DNA of 57,984 nucleotides, taken from NCBI GenBank assembly GCA_948530865.1, contig CAOTKV010000012.1, forward strand, positions 1 through 57,984, in the 5' to 3' direction. The stretch comes from an uncultured Clostridia bacterium (lineage in GTDB: Bacteria; Bacillota; Clostridia; TANB77; CAG-508). Shown here piece after piece: positions 6,528 through 15,904 of the stretch; position 1 is the stretch's first letter; each line of letters opens with the position of its first letter. A model generated the notes under the pieces. That model worked only from the letters and a program-made list of their open reading frames with translations, did not search any database and had not been told where the DNA came from. A program made the translations under genes and the position numbers.

Positions 6528-8156
6528 TTATATTCTTTTTAATAATTCTTCTTTTCCTAATACTTGCATAATTTCATATAAATCTGGAGTATTACATCTT
6601 CCTGTTAATTTTACTCTTATAACTGTACTTATATCTCCAACATGACCTTTATATGAATCTGGATTTGCTTTATATTCTTTAACTTCTCTTGCATATCCAA
6701 GTTCTTCTGCTAAGTCTTTCATTTTATCAAACCATGATTGTTTATCATCTGATTCATTATAATACTTTTCAAAATATGTTTTTACTATTTTTTCAATTTC
6801 AACTTCATCTGTTACTTTTTGATATTCATATTCTGTAACTTTATCAAATTTTTCAGGATACATATAATAAATAATATTTTTAACATCAGACCATTTAGCA
6901 ATATCTTTTCTTGGTTTAGCATTTCCTCTTTCAATTCCTAAAACTTTTAAAGAATATTCTTGGTTTGATAACATTTCTGCAAGTTCTTCATCATATTCTT
7001 TTGCCCATTCTAATGATTCATTATAAACCTTTTCAGCTGAATATCTTGAAATAACATTTTTGGAAACATCAAGCATTTTTACCATATCAAATAAAGCACC
7101 ACTTACACTCATTTTCTTTAAATCAAATGGAAATTCATACATTGATTTATCTGGGTTTTGTTTTCTCCAAATTTCAAAATTAGAATTTGCTATATTCATT
7201 AAATATTCTAAAACCGCATCTTTAGGAATGCCTTCTTCTTTATAATAGCCTACTGCTGATTCTGGATCTTTTCTTTTACTTAATTTACGTTTTCCTTCTC
7301 CATCCATTTTCATCATTGGAGCAATATGTGCATATTTTGGTGCTTTAAATCCCATTACATAAAAAAGTTGTAAATGTAATGGAACTGAAGCAAGCCATTC
7401 ATCTGCTCTTATTACCATATTTGTTCCCATTAAATGATCATCAACTAAATGTGCAAAATGATATGTTGGTAATCCATCAGATTTAATTATTACTATATCT
7501 TGATCATTTTCAGGAAAATCAACACTACCTTTTATTGCATCTTTATGTTTTATTTTTTTATCTGGATTTCCTGGTGATTTGAATCTAACTATATATGGAT
7601 CTCCATTTTTTATTTTTTCAATTGCCATATCAACAGGCATATTTCTACATTTTGTCCATTTTCCATAATATCCAGTTCTCTCTTTTGCTTTTTCTTGATC
7701 AGCTCTTATTTTATCTAAATCTTCTGGTGTGCAAAAACATGGATAAGCATTTCCTTCTTCAAGTAATTTTTTTGCATAAGATTGATATATATCTTTTCTT
7801 AATGATTGTTTATAAGGACCATATTCACCATGATCTACATTATTTTCATCAATATATTCATTTGGTGATAAATCAAAATCTTTTAAAGCATCTAATATTT
7901 GTTTTGTTCCACCTTCAACTTCTCTTTTTTGATCTGTGTCTTCAATTCTTACAAAAAATACCCCTGTATCTTTAGCCATAAGTTTTGCAATTAAACTTTG
8001 GTAAATTCCACCAATATGAACAAACCCAGTTGGACTTGGTGCAAATCTTGTTACAATAGCGCCTTCTGGTAAATTTCTTGTTTTATATTTTTCTTCATAA
8101 TATGTATAATCCTTTACATCTGGAAATATTAAATTGGCTAAGTCTTTACAATCCAT
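6528..8156 (-). CDS. gltX: glutamate--tRNA ligase
   Basis: A class I synthetase that charges tRNA-Glu and, where GatCAB is present, tRNA-Gln. The HIGH-type motif is SPTGFVHIGG (about 42-51) and the KMSKS-type motif KRKLSKRKD. The Rossmann core contains VRIEDTDQKREVEGG, and TYHFAHLVDDHLMG is the conserved acceptor-binding region. At 542 residues it is longer than the usual 480-490. The excess lies in about 30 residues before the catalytic core and in insertions in the C-terminal helical domain, as in some Clostridia. It is transcribed alone from TTGAAA-17-TATAAT (8189-8217). Confidence 0.96.
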   Translation of the reverse strand: MDCKDLANLIFPDVKDYTYYEEKYKTRNLPEGAIVTRFAPSPTGFVHIGGIYQSLIAKLMAKDTGVFFVRIEDTDQKREVEGGTKQILDALKDFDLSPNEYIDENNVDHGEYGPYKQSLRKDIYQSYAKKLLEEGNAYPCFCTPEDLDKIRADQEKAKERTGYYGKWTKCRNMPVDMAIEKIKNGDPYIVRFKSPGNPDKKIKHKDAIKGSVDFPENDQDIVIIKSDGLPTYHFAHLVDDHLMGTNMVIRADEWLASVPLHLQLFYVMGFKAPKYAHIAPMMKMDGEGKRKLSKRKDPESAVGYYKEEGIPKDAVLEYLMNIANSNFEIWRKQNPDKSMYEFPFDLKKMSVSGALFDMVKMLDVSKNVISRYSAEKVYNESLEWAKEYDEELAEMLSNQEYSLKVLGIERGNAKPRKDIAKWSDVKNIIYYMYPEKFDKVTEYEYQKVTDEVEIEKIVKTYFEKYYNESDDKQSWFDKMKDLAEELGYAREVKEYKANPDSYKGHVGDISTVIRVKLTGRCNTPDLYEIMQVLGKEELLKRI

Positions 8157-8188
8157 ATAAACTCCTCTTTTCTTTTTTAATCTTTTCT

Positions 8189-8217
8189 ATTATAGCAAAA
8201 TTTTCTTATCTTTTCAA
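8189..8217 (-). promoter_or_regulatory. sigma-A promoter of gltX
   Basis: On the minus strand TTGAAA (8217-8212), 17 bases, TATAAT (8194-8189). The GAGG ribosome site follows just before the ATG. Confidence 0.85.
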
Positions 8218-8221
8218 TATA

Positions 8222-8791
8222 CTACCAGTTTTTTCCACTATAATATTCATAACTTTCTGATGATCTTATATATTCTAATCCTTCTTGTCTTGATTTTCTT
8301 GATTCTTTTTGTATTTTTTCTAACTGTTCTTGCACTTTATCTATATTTTGATTACTTTCTTCTTTTTTATCATCAGAGTCATCTTTTTCATCATTTTCTT
8401 CAATATTAGAATTCTGCAATTCTTCTAACATTTTATCAATATCAGATTTTAATTGTTCAGCAGTACTATTATGACCTAAGTTGTCATTTTCGTTTGCACA
8501 TCCTTTTTCACATAATACTTTTCTTGCTTCTTGTAAATCTGTTATTATATCTTGCAAACTGCTATTTTCGTCGATATCAGCAATTATTGAAAGCGCAAGA
8601 TTTATTCTTACACTACATTCTTTATCATGTGGTAGATTCCAATCCAAAGCTTTTCTATATTCATTTATTGCTTTACTAAAATCTCTTCTTTTATATAAAG
8701 TATTCCCATAATTATAGTGTATTTTATAAATTTGACTTGCTATTACAATTAATATTAAAACAATATAAACAATAATTATTTTTCTCTTCAT
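8222..8791 (-). CDS. membrane-anchored TPR protein, BatC-like
   Basis: 189 residues. One N-terminal transmembrane segment (about 5-22) is followed by a tetratricopeptide-like pair (YNYGNTLYKRRDFSKAINEY, then RKALDWN) and a long acidic, Gln/Lys-rich coiled-coil tail (about 120-180). It is the last gene of the MoxR-DUF58-VWA operon and overlaps the preceding VWA gene by one base. In Bacteroides-type Bat operons the corresponding BatC also has a TPR domain. It is probably a scaffold on the outer face of the membrane; the function is not established. Confidence 0.75.
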   Translation of the reverse strand: MKRKIIIVYIVLILIVIASQIYKIHYNYGNTLYKRRDFSKAINEYRKALDWNLPHDKECSVRINLALSIIADIDENSSLQDIITDLQEARKVLCEKGCANENDNLGHNSTAEQLKSDIDKMLEELQNSNIEENDEKDDSDDKKEESNQNIDKVQEQLEKIQKESRKSRQEGLEYIRSSESYEYYSGKNW

Positions 8792-9741
8792 TATAATTTC
8801 CTTTTATAATTTATAAATTCATATACTAACATTCCTATTAATGGTATTGCAAATATATAATATATCTCTATGTAAGAATTATCAGAACTATTTTCAAATT
8901 TTGTTACTTTCATTTTCTCTATTTCATTTATTTTATCATCTATATCAGATTTATCAGTCATATAAATATAATCAATACCTATATCACTTGCTACAGTTTT
9001 TAAATTGTTTTCATCTATTCTTGAAATAGCTTTAGGAATTGGATAGCTAGCAGTTGTATAATCCTCTAAATATGTATATTTATCATCATAATCTTTTATT
9101 TTCATTTTTCCACCTTGTTCTATTCCAAACCCTAGCACAGCACCGTTTTGAACATATTTTTGAATTGACGAAAATGATTTCAATTTATCCTCATTTGTTA
9201 TTTCTCCATCACTAATAAAAAACAATATACTTACTCTATCATCAGTTTTATCAGATGATTCAAGTTGTTTTTTCATATCATCTAAAACTATATTTAATGT
9301 ACTTCCTTTTGCATAAATCTTACTTGCTACATTTATTGTTTCAAGAGCTTCATTTGTTATATTTAAATCTCTAGTATATGGTGTAAGTAAATTTACTCTA
9401 TCATTAAAAGTCATAACAGAAAATCTTGCACCGCCTAATTTTTCTACTATATATTCAGTAGTTTCTTTTATTCCTTGAAGTCTTGTGTTATTTCCTTGAT
9501 AATCTTCTGCTATCATACTTATCGTATTATCTATTACAAATAAAATATCTAAATTATTTGTAGCTTTTTGCGAATTTGTCCCTTCAATCATTATTCGTAA
9601 ATTCATAACAAAAACTAATAAAATAATAATTTCTTTTCTTATTAAATTATTTTTACTATGGTTAGTTTTCCATACAAATAAACTTGAAATAATGCAGAAA
9701 ATTAGCATTAACCATATTGGTATAATCCCCTTAATTATCAT
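8791..9741 (-). CDS. VWA-domain membrane protein, BatB-like
   Basis: 316 residues: transmembrane segments at about 5-25 and 37-53, a von Willebrand factor A domain (about 65-270) and a C-terminal transmembrane helix (about 291-310) followed by a basic tail. The MIDAS-type motif reads DNTIS (in ILFVIDNTISMI), so it is D-x-T-x-S rather than D-x-S-x-S. FFISDGEITNED supplies the second acidic loop. The start overlaps the end of the preceding VWA gene by 4 bases, so the two are translationally coupled and probably form a heteromeric membrane complex. Confidence 0.85.
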   Translation of the reverse strand: MIIKGIIPIWLMLIFCIISSLFVWKTNHSKNNLIRKEIIILLVFVMNLRIMIEGTNSQKATNNLDILFVIDNTISMIAEDYQGNNTRLQGIKETTEYIVEKLGGARFSVMTFNDRVNLLTPYTRDLNITNEALETINVASKIYAKGSTLNIVLDDMKKQLESSDKTDDRVSILFFISDGEITNEDKLKSFSSIQKYVQNGAVLGFGIEQGGKMKIKDYDDKYTYLEDYTTASYPIPKAISRIDENNLKTVASDIGIDYIYMTDKSDIDDKINEIEKMKVTKFENSSDNSYIEIYYIFAIPLIGMLVYEFINYKRKL

Positions 9742-10742
9742 ATGTTCACCTTTTTATCTAATATAAATAAACATGTTATTCCTAAAATTAAAATAATAAA
9801 TGGAATAAGTGGTTTATCATTTTTTCTTATTTCTTGATTTCCTTCAATAAAACTTTTTGAAGTATTTTCAATATTATTTATAATATCTTGAACTTGTGAT
9901 TTATCAGACATTGTATAATATTTTCCTCCTGTAAGTTCAACAGCTTTTTTTAACTCATTTTCATCATCTTTTTGAATAGTATCTGGTGCAATTCCAAATA
10001 CAATTATATTTTTTTCTTTACACAATTTTGCAGAATCCATTAAATTTATTATTTCTTCTCCTGCAAGATCATTATCTGTTGAAAATATAATTATCCTAGT
10101 TCTTTCCTCTTCAATATTAGAAAAATTATACATGCAAGAAGCTAGACCTTCACCAATTAAAGAGCTTCCTCTTATATCAGCACCTTCTTGAGTACCATAT
10201 ATTATGTATTGAGATTTTTCCCATTTATCTAAGCTAGAATCATTTTTCATATTAATTTCAAGACTTTCATGAAGTTTATCAAGTTCCCCTAAAATATATT
10301 GATAATCATCTGTTAATGGTGATATTAAAACAGATGAACTATTAAAAATCGAAATACCAAATCTCTCACCTCTAAGACTATTTACTGTTCTTTTTAGATT
10401 GTCAACCAGTTCAAAATTTAATTCATCTACAGATGCTGATACATCCATACATAAAAAAATATCTCTTGCACGATTTTTATTTTCTATAGTTTCAATTTTG
10501 GCAGGTCTTGATAAAAGAATTAATGCCATTAGTATTGAAAAAATACATACTCCTTCAATCAAATATGTTAATTTTCTATATTTTTTTAGAAGTTCTTTAT
10601 AGTATGGTAATTCCTTTATATATTCTGTACCTGCAATTTTTCTACCATTTTCATAAGAATCGCTTTTTTTTAATTTCAGTAATATCAATACTATAATAAC
10701 AGGTATACTTATAATTAAAACAAACGGATAAATTAATTCCAT
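9738..10742 (-). CDS. VWA-domain membrane protein, BatA-like
   Basis: 334 residues with transmembrane helices near 5-23, 60-80 and 313-330 and a VWA domain between. The MIDAS motif DVSAS (in IFLCMDVSASVDE) is intact, with IIIFSTDNDLAG later in the fold. Bat proteins were named from a Bacteroides aerotolerance operon, but their function in Clostridia is unknown. MoxR-VWA pairs in general act as chaperone systems that insert cofactors or mature protein complexes. It is coupled to both neighbouring genes by short overlaps. Confidence 0.85.
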   Translation of the reverse strand: MELIYPFVLIISIPVIIVLILLKLKKSDSYENGRKIAGTEYIKELPYYKELLKKYRKLTYLIEGVCIFSILMALILLSRPAKIETIENKNRARDIFLCMDVSASVDELNFELVDNLKRTVNSLRGERFGISIFNSSSVLISPLTDDYQYILGELDKLHESLEINMKNDSSLDKWEKSQYIIYGTQEGADIRGSSLIGEGLASCMYNFSNIEEERTRIIIFSTDNDLAGEEIINLMDSAKLCKEKNIIVFGIAPDTIQKDDENELKKAVELTGGKYYTMSDKSQVQDIINNIENTSKSFIEGNQEIRKNDKPLIPFIILILGITCLFILDKKVNI

Positions 10743-11194
10743 TTTTTTATTACCTTTCTTGTTTTTTCAATAGAAGATTTAATATCCCCTAAAGATTTCT
10801 CTGCAAATTCTGGTCTATAATATTCCTTAATAAGTTCATAAAGCATTGGCATATTTAACTTTTTTATATCTTCTAAAGTATAATTTTGAACCTTTATTCC
10901 AGTAATGCTATGCACAAAATACCTAATAATACTACTTAAATTTTGATATGCTTTTCTTATCGTAATTTCTTTTTTATCAATTTTATTTTCAAGTATAGTT
11001 AATTTTTTCAAGTATTTTAATTTTATTGACTTAATATTTGGGTTATTGTCACTTTCAATTTTAGGAACAACATTTTCCTCTTTTTTATTTTTTTCTAAAA
11101 ACCATAAAACAAATATCAATATTATTGTAAGGCATATTACCCAATATAATATTGAATATGAAAATGAAGGTTCAAGATTAACTGATGTTTGCAT
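10733..11194 (-). CDS. single-pass membrane protein of the MoxR/VWA operon
   Basis: 153 residues: a transmembrane segment at about 14-33 and a basic helical cytoplasmic domain. Position (after DUF58, before BatA) and layout match the small helical proteins found in MoxR-Bat operons; SSIIRYFVHSITGIKVQNYT is the most conserved-looking part. I do not recognise a named family. It overlaps the DUF58 gene upstream by 17 bases and BatA downstream by 10 bases. Confidence 0.7.
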   Translation of the reverse strand: MQTSVNLEPSFSYSILYWVICLTIILIFVLWFLEKNKKEENVVPKIESDNNPNIKSIKLKYLKKLTILENKIDKKEITIRKAYQNLSSIIRYFVHSITGIKVQNYTLEDIKKLNMPMLYELIKEYYRPEFAEKSLGDIKSSIEKTRKVIKKWN

Positions 11195-12056
11195 ATCTAT
11201 GCCTTTCTAATAAATTTATAATTTTATTACCACATTCTTTATTATTATCAATTGTTACTGACTGAATCCCGTATTTTTCAAGCTTTTCAGTACACTCTTT
11301 AGTAAGTTCTTCTTTTGCTTTTACCTCTAGTTCATGCAATTTTGCATCTTTAAATAAAAGCTTTGGAATATATTTACTACTTTCAACGTCATATGCTTTA
11401 TCACCTGTCATATATGCATCATTTATATTTATTAGTAAAATATCATGCAGTGTAGATACTTTCTTTAATGTGGTTTCTTTTATATTTTTAATTCCAGATA
11501 AATCTGTAAACACAAATATTATCATTCTCTTTTTTATGTGATTACATATATGATTTAAAACATTATCAATATTTGATATATTAGTATTTTCAACTTCTTT
11601 TTCATAAGTACCTAATATTCTTTCTATATTATAAAGTCCTGATTTGAAATTATAATAATTTACTTCATCATCTTTATCATATGCAGCTCCAACATAATCA
11701 CCATTTTTATCTGCTATATATGATATAATTCCTGCACTCATTATTGCTATATCTTTTTTAGGTTCATTAAATCTAGTATCTGCAAGCATCTTTTTTCCAG
11801 TATCAAATACTAACATTATATTGTGTTTTTTCTCAGCAATATATTGCCTAATTAATAAATTGCCACCACTCCTTGCTGATGCTTTCCAGTCAATATCTTT
11901 TACATTATCACCTATTACATAAGTACGTAAATCTTCAAAGTTCATACTTTTACCTTTGTAAATTGACTTATATGTACCATCTAAAATATTTGATGTTTTT
12001 TTACTTGCATATATACTTATATTAGCTTTTATTTTAGTTATATAATTCATTATCAT
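11178..12056 (-). CDS. DUF58 domain-containing protein
   Basis: 292 residues. The DUF58 signature is clear: LRTYVIGDNVKDIDWKASAR followed by LLIRQYIAEKKHNIMLVFD. The fold resembles a VWA domain. DUF58 proteins almost always accompany MoxR ATPases. There is no membrane segment, so it is probably cytosolic or peripheral. The start overlaps the end of moxR by 4 bases. Confidence 0.9.
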   Translation of the reverse strand: MIMNYITKIKANISIYASKKTSNILDGTYKSIYKGKSMNFEDLRTYVIGDNVKDIDWKASARSGGNLLIRQYIAEKKHNIMLVFDTGKKMLADTRFNEPKKDIAIMSAGIISYIADKNGDYVGAAYDKDDEVNYYNFKSGLYNIERILGTYEKEVENTNISNIDNVLNHICNHIKKRMIIFVFTDLSGIKNIKETTLKKVSTLHDILLININDAYMTGDKAYDVESSKYIPKLLFKDAKLHELEVKAKEELTKECTEKLEKYGIQSVTIDNNKECGNKIINLLERHRYANIS

Positions 12057-13042
12057 GGCGTTTTTATAGCTCCTATTATTTCATCAATTATTTTTTCCAC
12101 ACTAACATTATCTGCAATTGCAGCAAAATTTAGTTCAATTCGATGTCTTAATACTGTGTATTTTAAAGCTTTAATATCATCTGGTATAACATAATTCCTA
12201 CCTCTTATTAAAGCAAGAGCTTTTGATGCTTCCATAAAAGCAATTGCGCCTCTAGTACTTGCTCCCATTGTTACATATTTAGCTAACTCTTTAGATACAA
12301 CCTCTTCCACATTTCTTGTTGCATTAATAATATTAACTATATATTTTTTTATTGATTCATCAAGATACACTTTTTTAGCAAGTTTTTGCAAATATGTAAT
12401 ATCTTTTATATCTAAAACTGATTTATTATTAATAAAAATATCTTTTTCGATTCTATTTAATACTTCAAGTTCCTCTTCCATAGTTGGATAATCTAACTTT
12501 TCTTTTAGTAAAAATCTATCTAGTTGAGCTTCTGCAAGTAAATATGTTCCCTCTTGTTCTATTGGATTTTGTGTAGCAATTACCATAAATATATCTGGCA
12601 TTTTATAAACTGTTCCACCTATTGTGGTTTGACGTTCTTGCATAGCTTCAAGCATAGCACTTTGAGTTTTAGCACTTGATCTATTAATTTCATCTAATAA
12701 TACAAAATTAGCATATATTGGACCAAGTTCTGTTTCAAAACTATGATTAACTTGATTATATATTTGTGTACCTACAATATCACTTGGCAATAAATCTGGA
12801 GTACATTGTATTCTTGAAAATTTACCAGCAACTGAATCTGTTATTACTTTTGCAGCTGTAGTTTTGGCAAGTCCTGGAACTGATTCAAGTAATATATGCC
12901 CATTTGCAATTAATGATACAAGTAATGATATTCCTAAGTTCTTCTGTCCTACAATTCTTGAGCAATAATATTTCCATAATACATTTATCATTTCTTTTGA
13001 CTTTGCAAGTTCTTCTTGTGATATTTTTTCTTCTGTTTCCAT
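12053..13042 (-). CDS. MoxR-family AAA+ ATPase
   Basis: 329 residues. AAA_3-type ATPase with Walker A as ESVPGLAKTT (about 53-62), the IVGTQIYN loop, Walker B VLLDEINRS, sensor 1 VIATQNPIEQEGTYLLAEAQ and the C-terminal lid with ASTRGAIAFMEASKALA. MoxR ATPases work with VWA-domain partners as chaperones. Here the partners are encoded by the next five genes. It lies 11 bases downstream of the HAD gene with an AAGGAG ribosome site. Confidence 0.93.
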   Translation of the reverse strand: METEEKISQEELAKSKEMINVLWKYYCSRIVGQKNLGISLLVSLIANGHILLESVPGLAKTTAAKVITDSVAGKFSRIQCTPDLLPSDIVGTQIYNQVNHSFETELGPIYANFVLLDEINRSSAKTQSAMLEAMQERQTTIGGTVYKMPDIFMVIATQNPIEQEGTYLLAEAQLDRFLLKEKLDYPTMEEELEVLNRIEKDIFINNKSVLDIKDITYLQKLAKKVYLDESIKKYIVNIINATRNVEEVVSKELAKYVTMGASTRGAIAFMEASKALALIRGRNYVIPDDIKALKYTVLRHRIELNFAAIADNVSVEKIIDEIIGAIKTP

Positions 13043-13053
13043 TTTTTTCTCCT

Positions 13054-13737
13054 TTATAAAATTTTCATTAGTTCTTTTAAATCTTTTACAATAATATAAT
13101 TATCTAAATTAATATCTTTTTTATCACGATTCCCGTCATAATCATACAATATAGCTTTCATACCAACTATACTTGCAGATAATATTTCTTTATTTTTAGA
13201 ATCACCTATCATCAAACATTCGTCAGGTTCTGCACCAATTTCATTTAATACATTTTCAATTGATTTTCTATATGGCTTCAGTCCATATTCTTCTGGACCA
13301 AAAACTTTCTTAAAGTATTTGTCATACCCAATATTTTTTATTCTCTCATATTGAGCATCTCCAAAAAAATTTGTATATATGTACAATTTATATTTACTAG
13401 ATAAATACTCTGCAGTTTTTTTATCTAGTAAAATTTTTCGTATCCATTTTTTCCCAATAACATCACATAATTCATCTATTAATTCTATACTATAATTTCT
13501 ATTTAAGTTTTTGTTTAGAAACTCTAATAAACCTTGCTTTGTAAAATAAAGTTCTTCTTCTAATACTGAAGCTTCATACTCATCAACAGCTACATAAATT
13601 TTATAATAGTCTTCTATATCATAATTTAATTTTTTTAAAGCATCTTTATATGTATTTATTTCTTCTTCTTCATCTAAAATTATTGTATTATCTAAATCAA
13701 ATATTAAATATTTAATTTTTGAGTAAATTTCATTCAT
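13054..13737 (-). CDS. HAD-superfamily hydrolase
   Basis: 227 residues. HAD motif I is FDLDNTI (about 13-19), motif II YIYTNFFG, and motif IV MIGDSKNKEILSA; the KPYRKSIENVLNE region supplies the motif III Lys. The alpha-helical cap lies between motifs I and II. It is probably a phosphatase of the pyrimidine-5'-nucleotidase/phosphoglycolate type, but the substrate cannot be inferred. It opens the MoxR operon. The promoter appears to be an extended -10 element (TGATATAAT) close upstream. Confidence 0.85.
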   Translation of the reverse strand: MNEIYSKIKYLIFDLDNTIILDEEEEINTYKDALKKLNYDIEDYYKIYVAVDEYEASVLEEELYFTKQGLLEFLNKNLNRNYSIELIDELCDVIGKKWIRKILLDKKTAEYLSSKYKLYIYTNFFGDAQYERIKNIGYDKYFKKVFGPEEYGLKPYRKSIENVLNEIGAEPDECLMIGDSKNKEILSASIVGMKAILYDYDGNRDKKDINLDNYIIVKDLKELMKIL

Positions 13738-13786
13738 TTTATCTCCTTAAATTTTATTTTTTTACAATTATATCATATCGAAAAAA

Positions 13787-13959
13787 TGAAATAAAGGGAC
13801 GCTCAAAAAATTTCACAAGTGTAAGTCAAAATCGTGTACAAAATGAGCGTAAGCTTTAATTTAGTAAGAAGTGCAGGCACTTTCATACTAAATAAAAAAG
13901 AGAGAAATATTTAATATTTCTCTCTAATAATGAAATTTTTGGAGCGACCCTTTATTTCA
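13787..13959. mobile_element. MITE-like element with about 29-bp terminal inverted repeats
   Basis: TGAAATAAAGGGACGCTC at the left (13787-13815) is matched by an inverted copy at the right (13931-13959) with two or three mismatches. Inside are two nested hairpins: TTTAGTA...TACTAAA enclosing AGTGC/GCACT (about 13860-13891), and AGAGAGAAATA/TATTTCTCTCT (13899-13925). The second hairpin, followed by T6 on the minus strand, is a good intrinsic terminator for rnj. The right repeat overlaps the last codons and stop of rnj. There is no open reading frame inside. Confidence 0.65.
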
Positions 13960-15895
13960 CATCCATAAAAATTGGAAGGATCATAGGGTTTCTTTTTGTC
14001 TTTTGGAATATATATTCTCTTAAAGAATCTTTTATTGCTGTTTTAATTGTAGACCAATCTGTAATATGATTATCTACACAATTCATAACTTCAACATTTA
14101 TCAATTCTTTTACTCCATCCATTAAATTCTCAGATTCTCTTACATAAACAAATCCTCTTGAAATTACATCTGGACCGGCTACTACATTTCCTCTTGAATC
14201 CATTGTTAGAACAACAATTATTAAACCATCTTGTGATAAGTGCTGTCTATCTCTTAATACAATATTTCCAACATCCCCAACACCTAAACCATCAACAAAG
14301 ACTTTTCCAACTTGAACAGAACCTGTAAGCTTAGCTTCATTTTCATTTATTTCTAAGATTCTACCATTTTTCATTAAAATTACATTGTCTGCTGGAACTC
14401 CAACTAATCTTGCTGTATTTCTATGTGCAATTAATTGTCTGTATTCACCATGAACTGGTATAAAGAATTTAGGTCTTACTAATGATAAAATTAATTTTTG
14501 CTCTTCTTGGCAAGCATGTCCTGATACGTGAACATCTGCTAATGAGCTATATACAACTTCAGCACCAATTTTCATTAAATCATCTATTACTTTTGCAACA
14601 AATTTCTCATTTCCTGGAATTGGTGTTGCAGAAATTATAACTAAATCATTAGAATTTATATTTACTTTTCTATGTTCACCATTTGCCATTCTTGTTAAGG
14701 CTGACATTGGTTCTCCTTGACTACCTGTTGTAATTATTACTAATTGATCATCAGAATAATTTTTTATCATATCTAATTCAATAAATGTATTTTTTGGTGC
14801 ATGTATATAACCAAGTTCTGCTGCTGTATTAATCATATTTATCATACTTCTACCACATACAGCAATTTTTCTGTTATTAGCAACTGCTGAATTAACTATT
14901 TGTTGAACTCTATGCATGTTTGATGCAAATGTTGCAATTACAATTCTTTTTTTGCAGTTTAAAAATAATTTATCAAACACTTCTCCAACAGTGCTTTCAG
15001 ACATTGTATAGCCTTTTCTTTCTGCATTTGTACTATCAGAAAGTAATGCTAAAACTCCTCTATTTCCAAGTTCTGCTAATCTTCCCAAATCTATTTTTTG
15101 ATCATCTATTGGAGTATAATCAACTTTAAAATCTCCAGTGTGAACTATAGTTCCAACTGGTGTATGAATAGCTAAAGCTACAGAATCTGGGATACTATGA
15201 CAACTTCTTATAAATTCTACCCTCATTTTTCCAAGCACTATTGTTTGTCCTTGTTTTACTGTATGAAGTTTTGCTGTTTTCAATAAGCGATGTTCTTCTA
15301 ATTTGTTTTGAATTAATCCTATTGTTAATTTTGTTGCGTATATTGGAACATTAATCTCTTTTAATAGATATGCAATTGAACCAATATGATCTTCGTGTCC
15401 ATGAGTAATTACTAATCCTCTTATTTTTTCTTTATTTTTTACAAGATAAGTAAAATCTGGAATAACCAAATCTATTCCAAGCATATCATCTTCTGGGAAT
15501 GCAACTCCACAATCTACTAAAACAATATCGTTTCCATATTCAAATACTGTTATATTCTTTCCTATTTCTTCAATTCCACCTAGTGGTATTATTTTTAAAT
15601 TTTCCTTCTTAAAAGAAAATTCTTCTTTAATAGCTAAAGGTCTTTCTTCAACTTTAACAATTGCTTTAGCAATTTGATTTACAACCATTGGTTTTAAATT
15701 TTCATTTTTAGATTTCTTTGTATTTGATTTTTGTTTTTTTACATTTTTAGCAACATTAGTTTTGGATGTTGATGTTTTTGAATTATTCTTTTTAGTTTTT
15801 ACATTTAATTTATTTGCCTCCTGTACTACTTTATGTTGCTTTTGTGAATTATTTGTCTTTCTACCTTTTTCATTTGATTTTTTTATTTCTTCCAT
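13952..15895 (-). CDS. rnj: ribonuclease J
   Basis: A metallo-beta-lactamase/beta-CASP RNase with 5'-3' exo- and endonuclease activity, central to mRNA decay. It would also degrade the cleaved glmS transcript. The catalytic core has GGIEEIGKN, the HGHEDHIGS zinc motif, SDSTNAER, GSQGEP and HVSGHACQEE, then the C-terminal dimerisation domain. About 90 basic, low-complexity residues (Lys/Asn/Ser/Thr) precede the core and are unusual in length. I prefer the ATG at 15895 over the TTG at 15916; see the hairpin at 15905-15940. The stop codon lies in the inverted repeat of the element downstream. Confidence 0.93.
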   Translation of the reverse strand: MEEIKKSNEKGRKTNNSQKQHKVVQEANKLNVKTKKNNSKTSTSKTNVAKNVKKQKSNTKKSKNENLKPMVVNQIAKAIVKVEERPLAIKEEFSFKKENLKIIPLGGIEEIGKNITVFEYGNDIVLVDCGVAFPEDDMLGIDLVIPDFTYLVKNKEKIRGLVITHGHEDHIGSIAYLLKEINVPIYATKLTIGLIQNKLEEHRLLKTAKLHTVKQGQTIVLGKMRVEFIRSCHSIPDSVALAIHTPVGTIVHTGDFKVDYTPIDDQKIDLGRLAELGNRGVLALLSDSTNAERKGYTMSESTVGEVFDKLFLNCKKRIVIATFASNMHRVQQIVNSAVANNRKIAVCGRSMINMINTAAELGYIHAPKNTFIELDMIKNYSDDQLVIITTGSQGEPMSALTRMANGEHRKVNINSNDLVIISATPIPGNEKFVAKVIDDLMKIGAEVVYSSLADVHVSGHACQEEQKLILSLVRPKFFIPVHGEYRQLIAHRNTARLVGVPADNVILMKNGRILEINENEAKLTGSVQVGKVFVDGLGVGDVGNIVLRDRQHLSQDGLIIVVLTMDSRGNVVAGPDVISRGFVYVRESENLMDGVKELINVEVMNCVDNHITDWSTIKTAIKDSLREYIFQKTKRNPMILPIFMDVK

Positions 15896-15904
15896 TTCTA
15901 TTTG

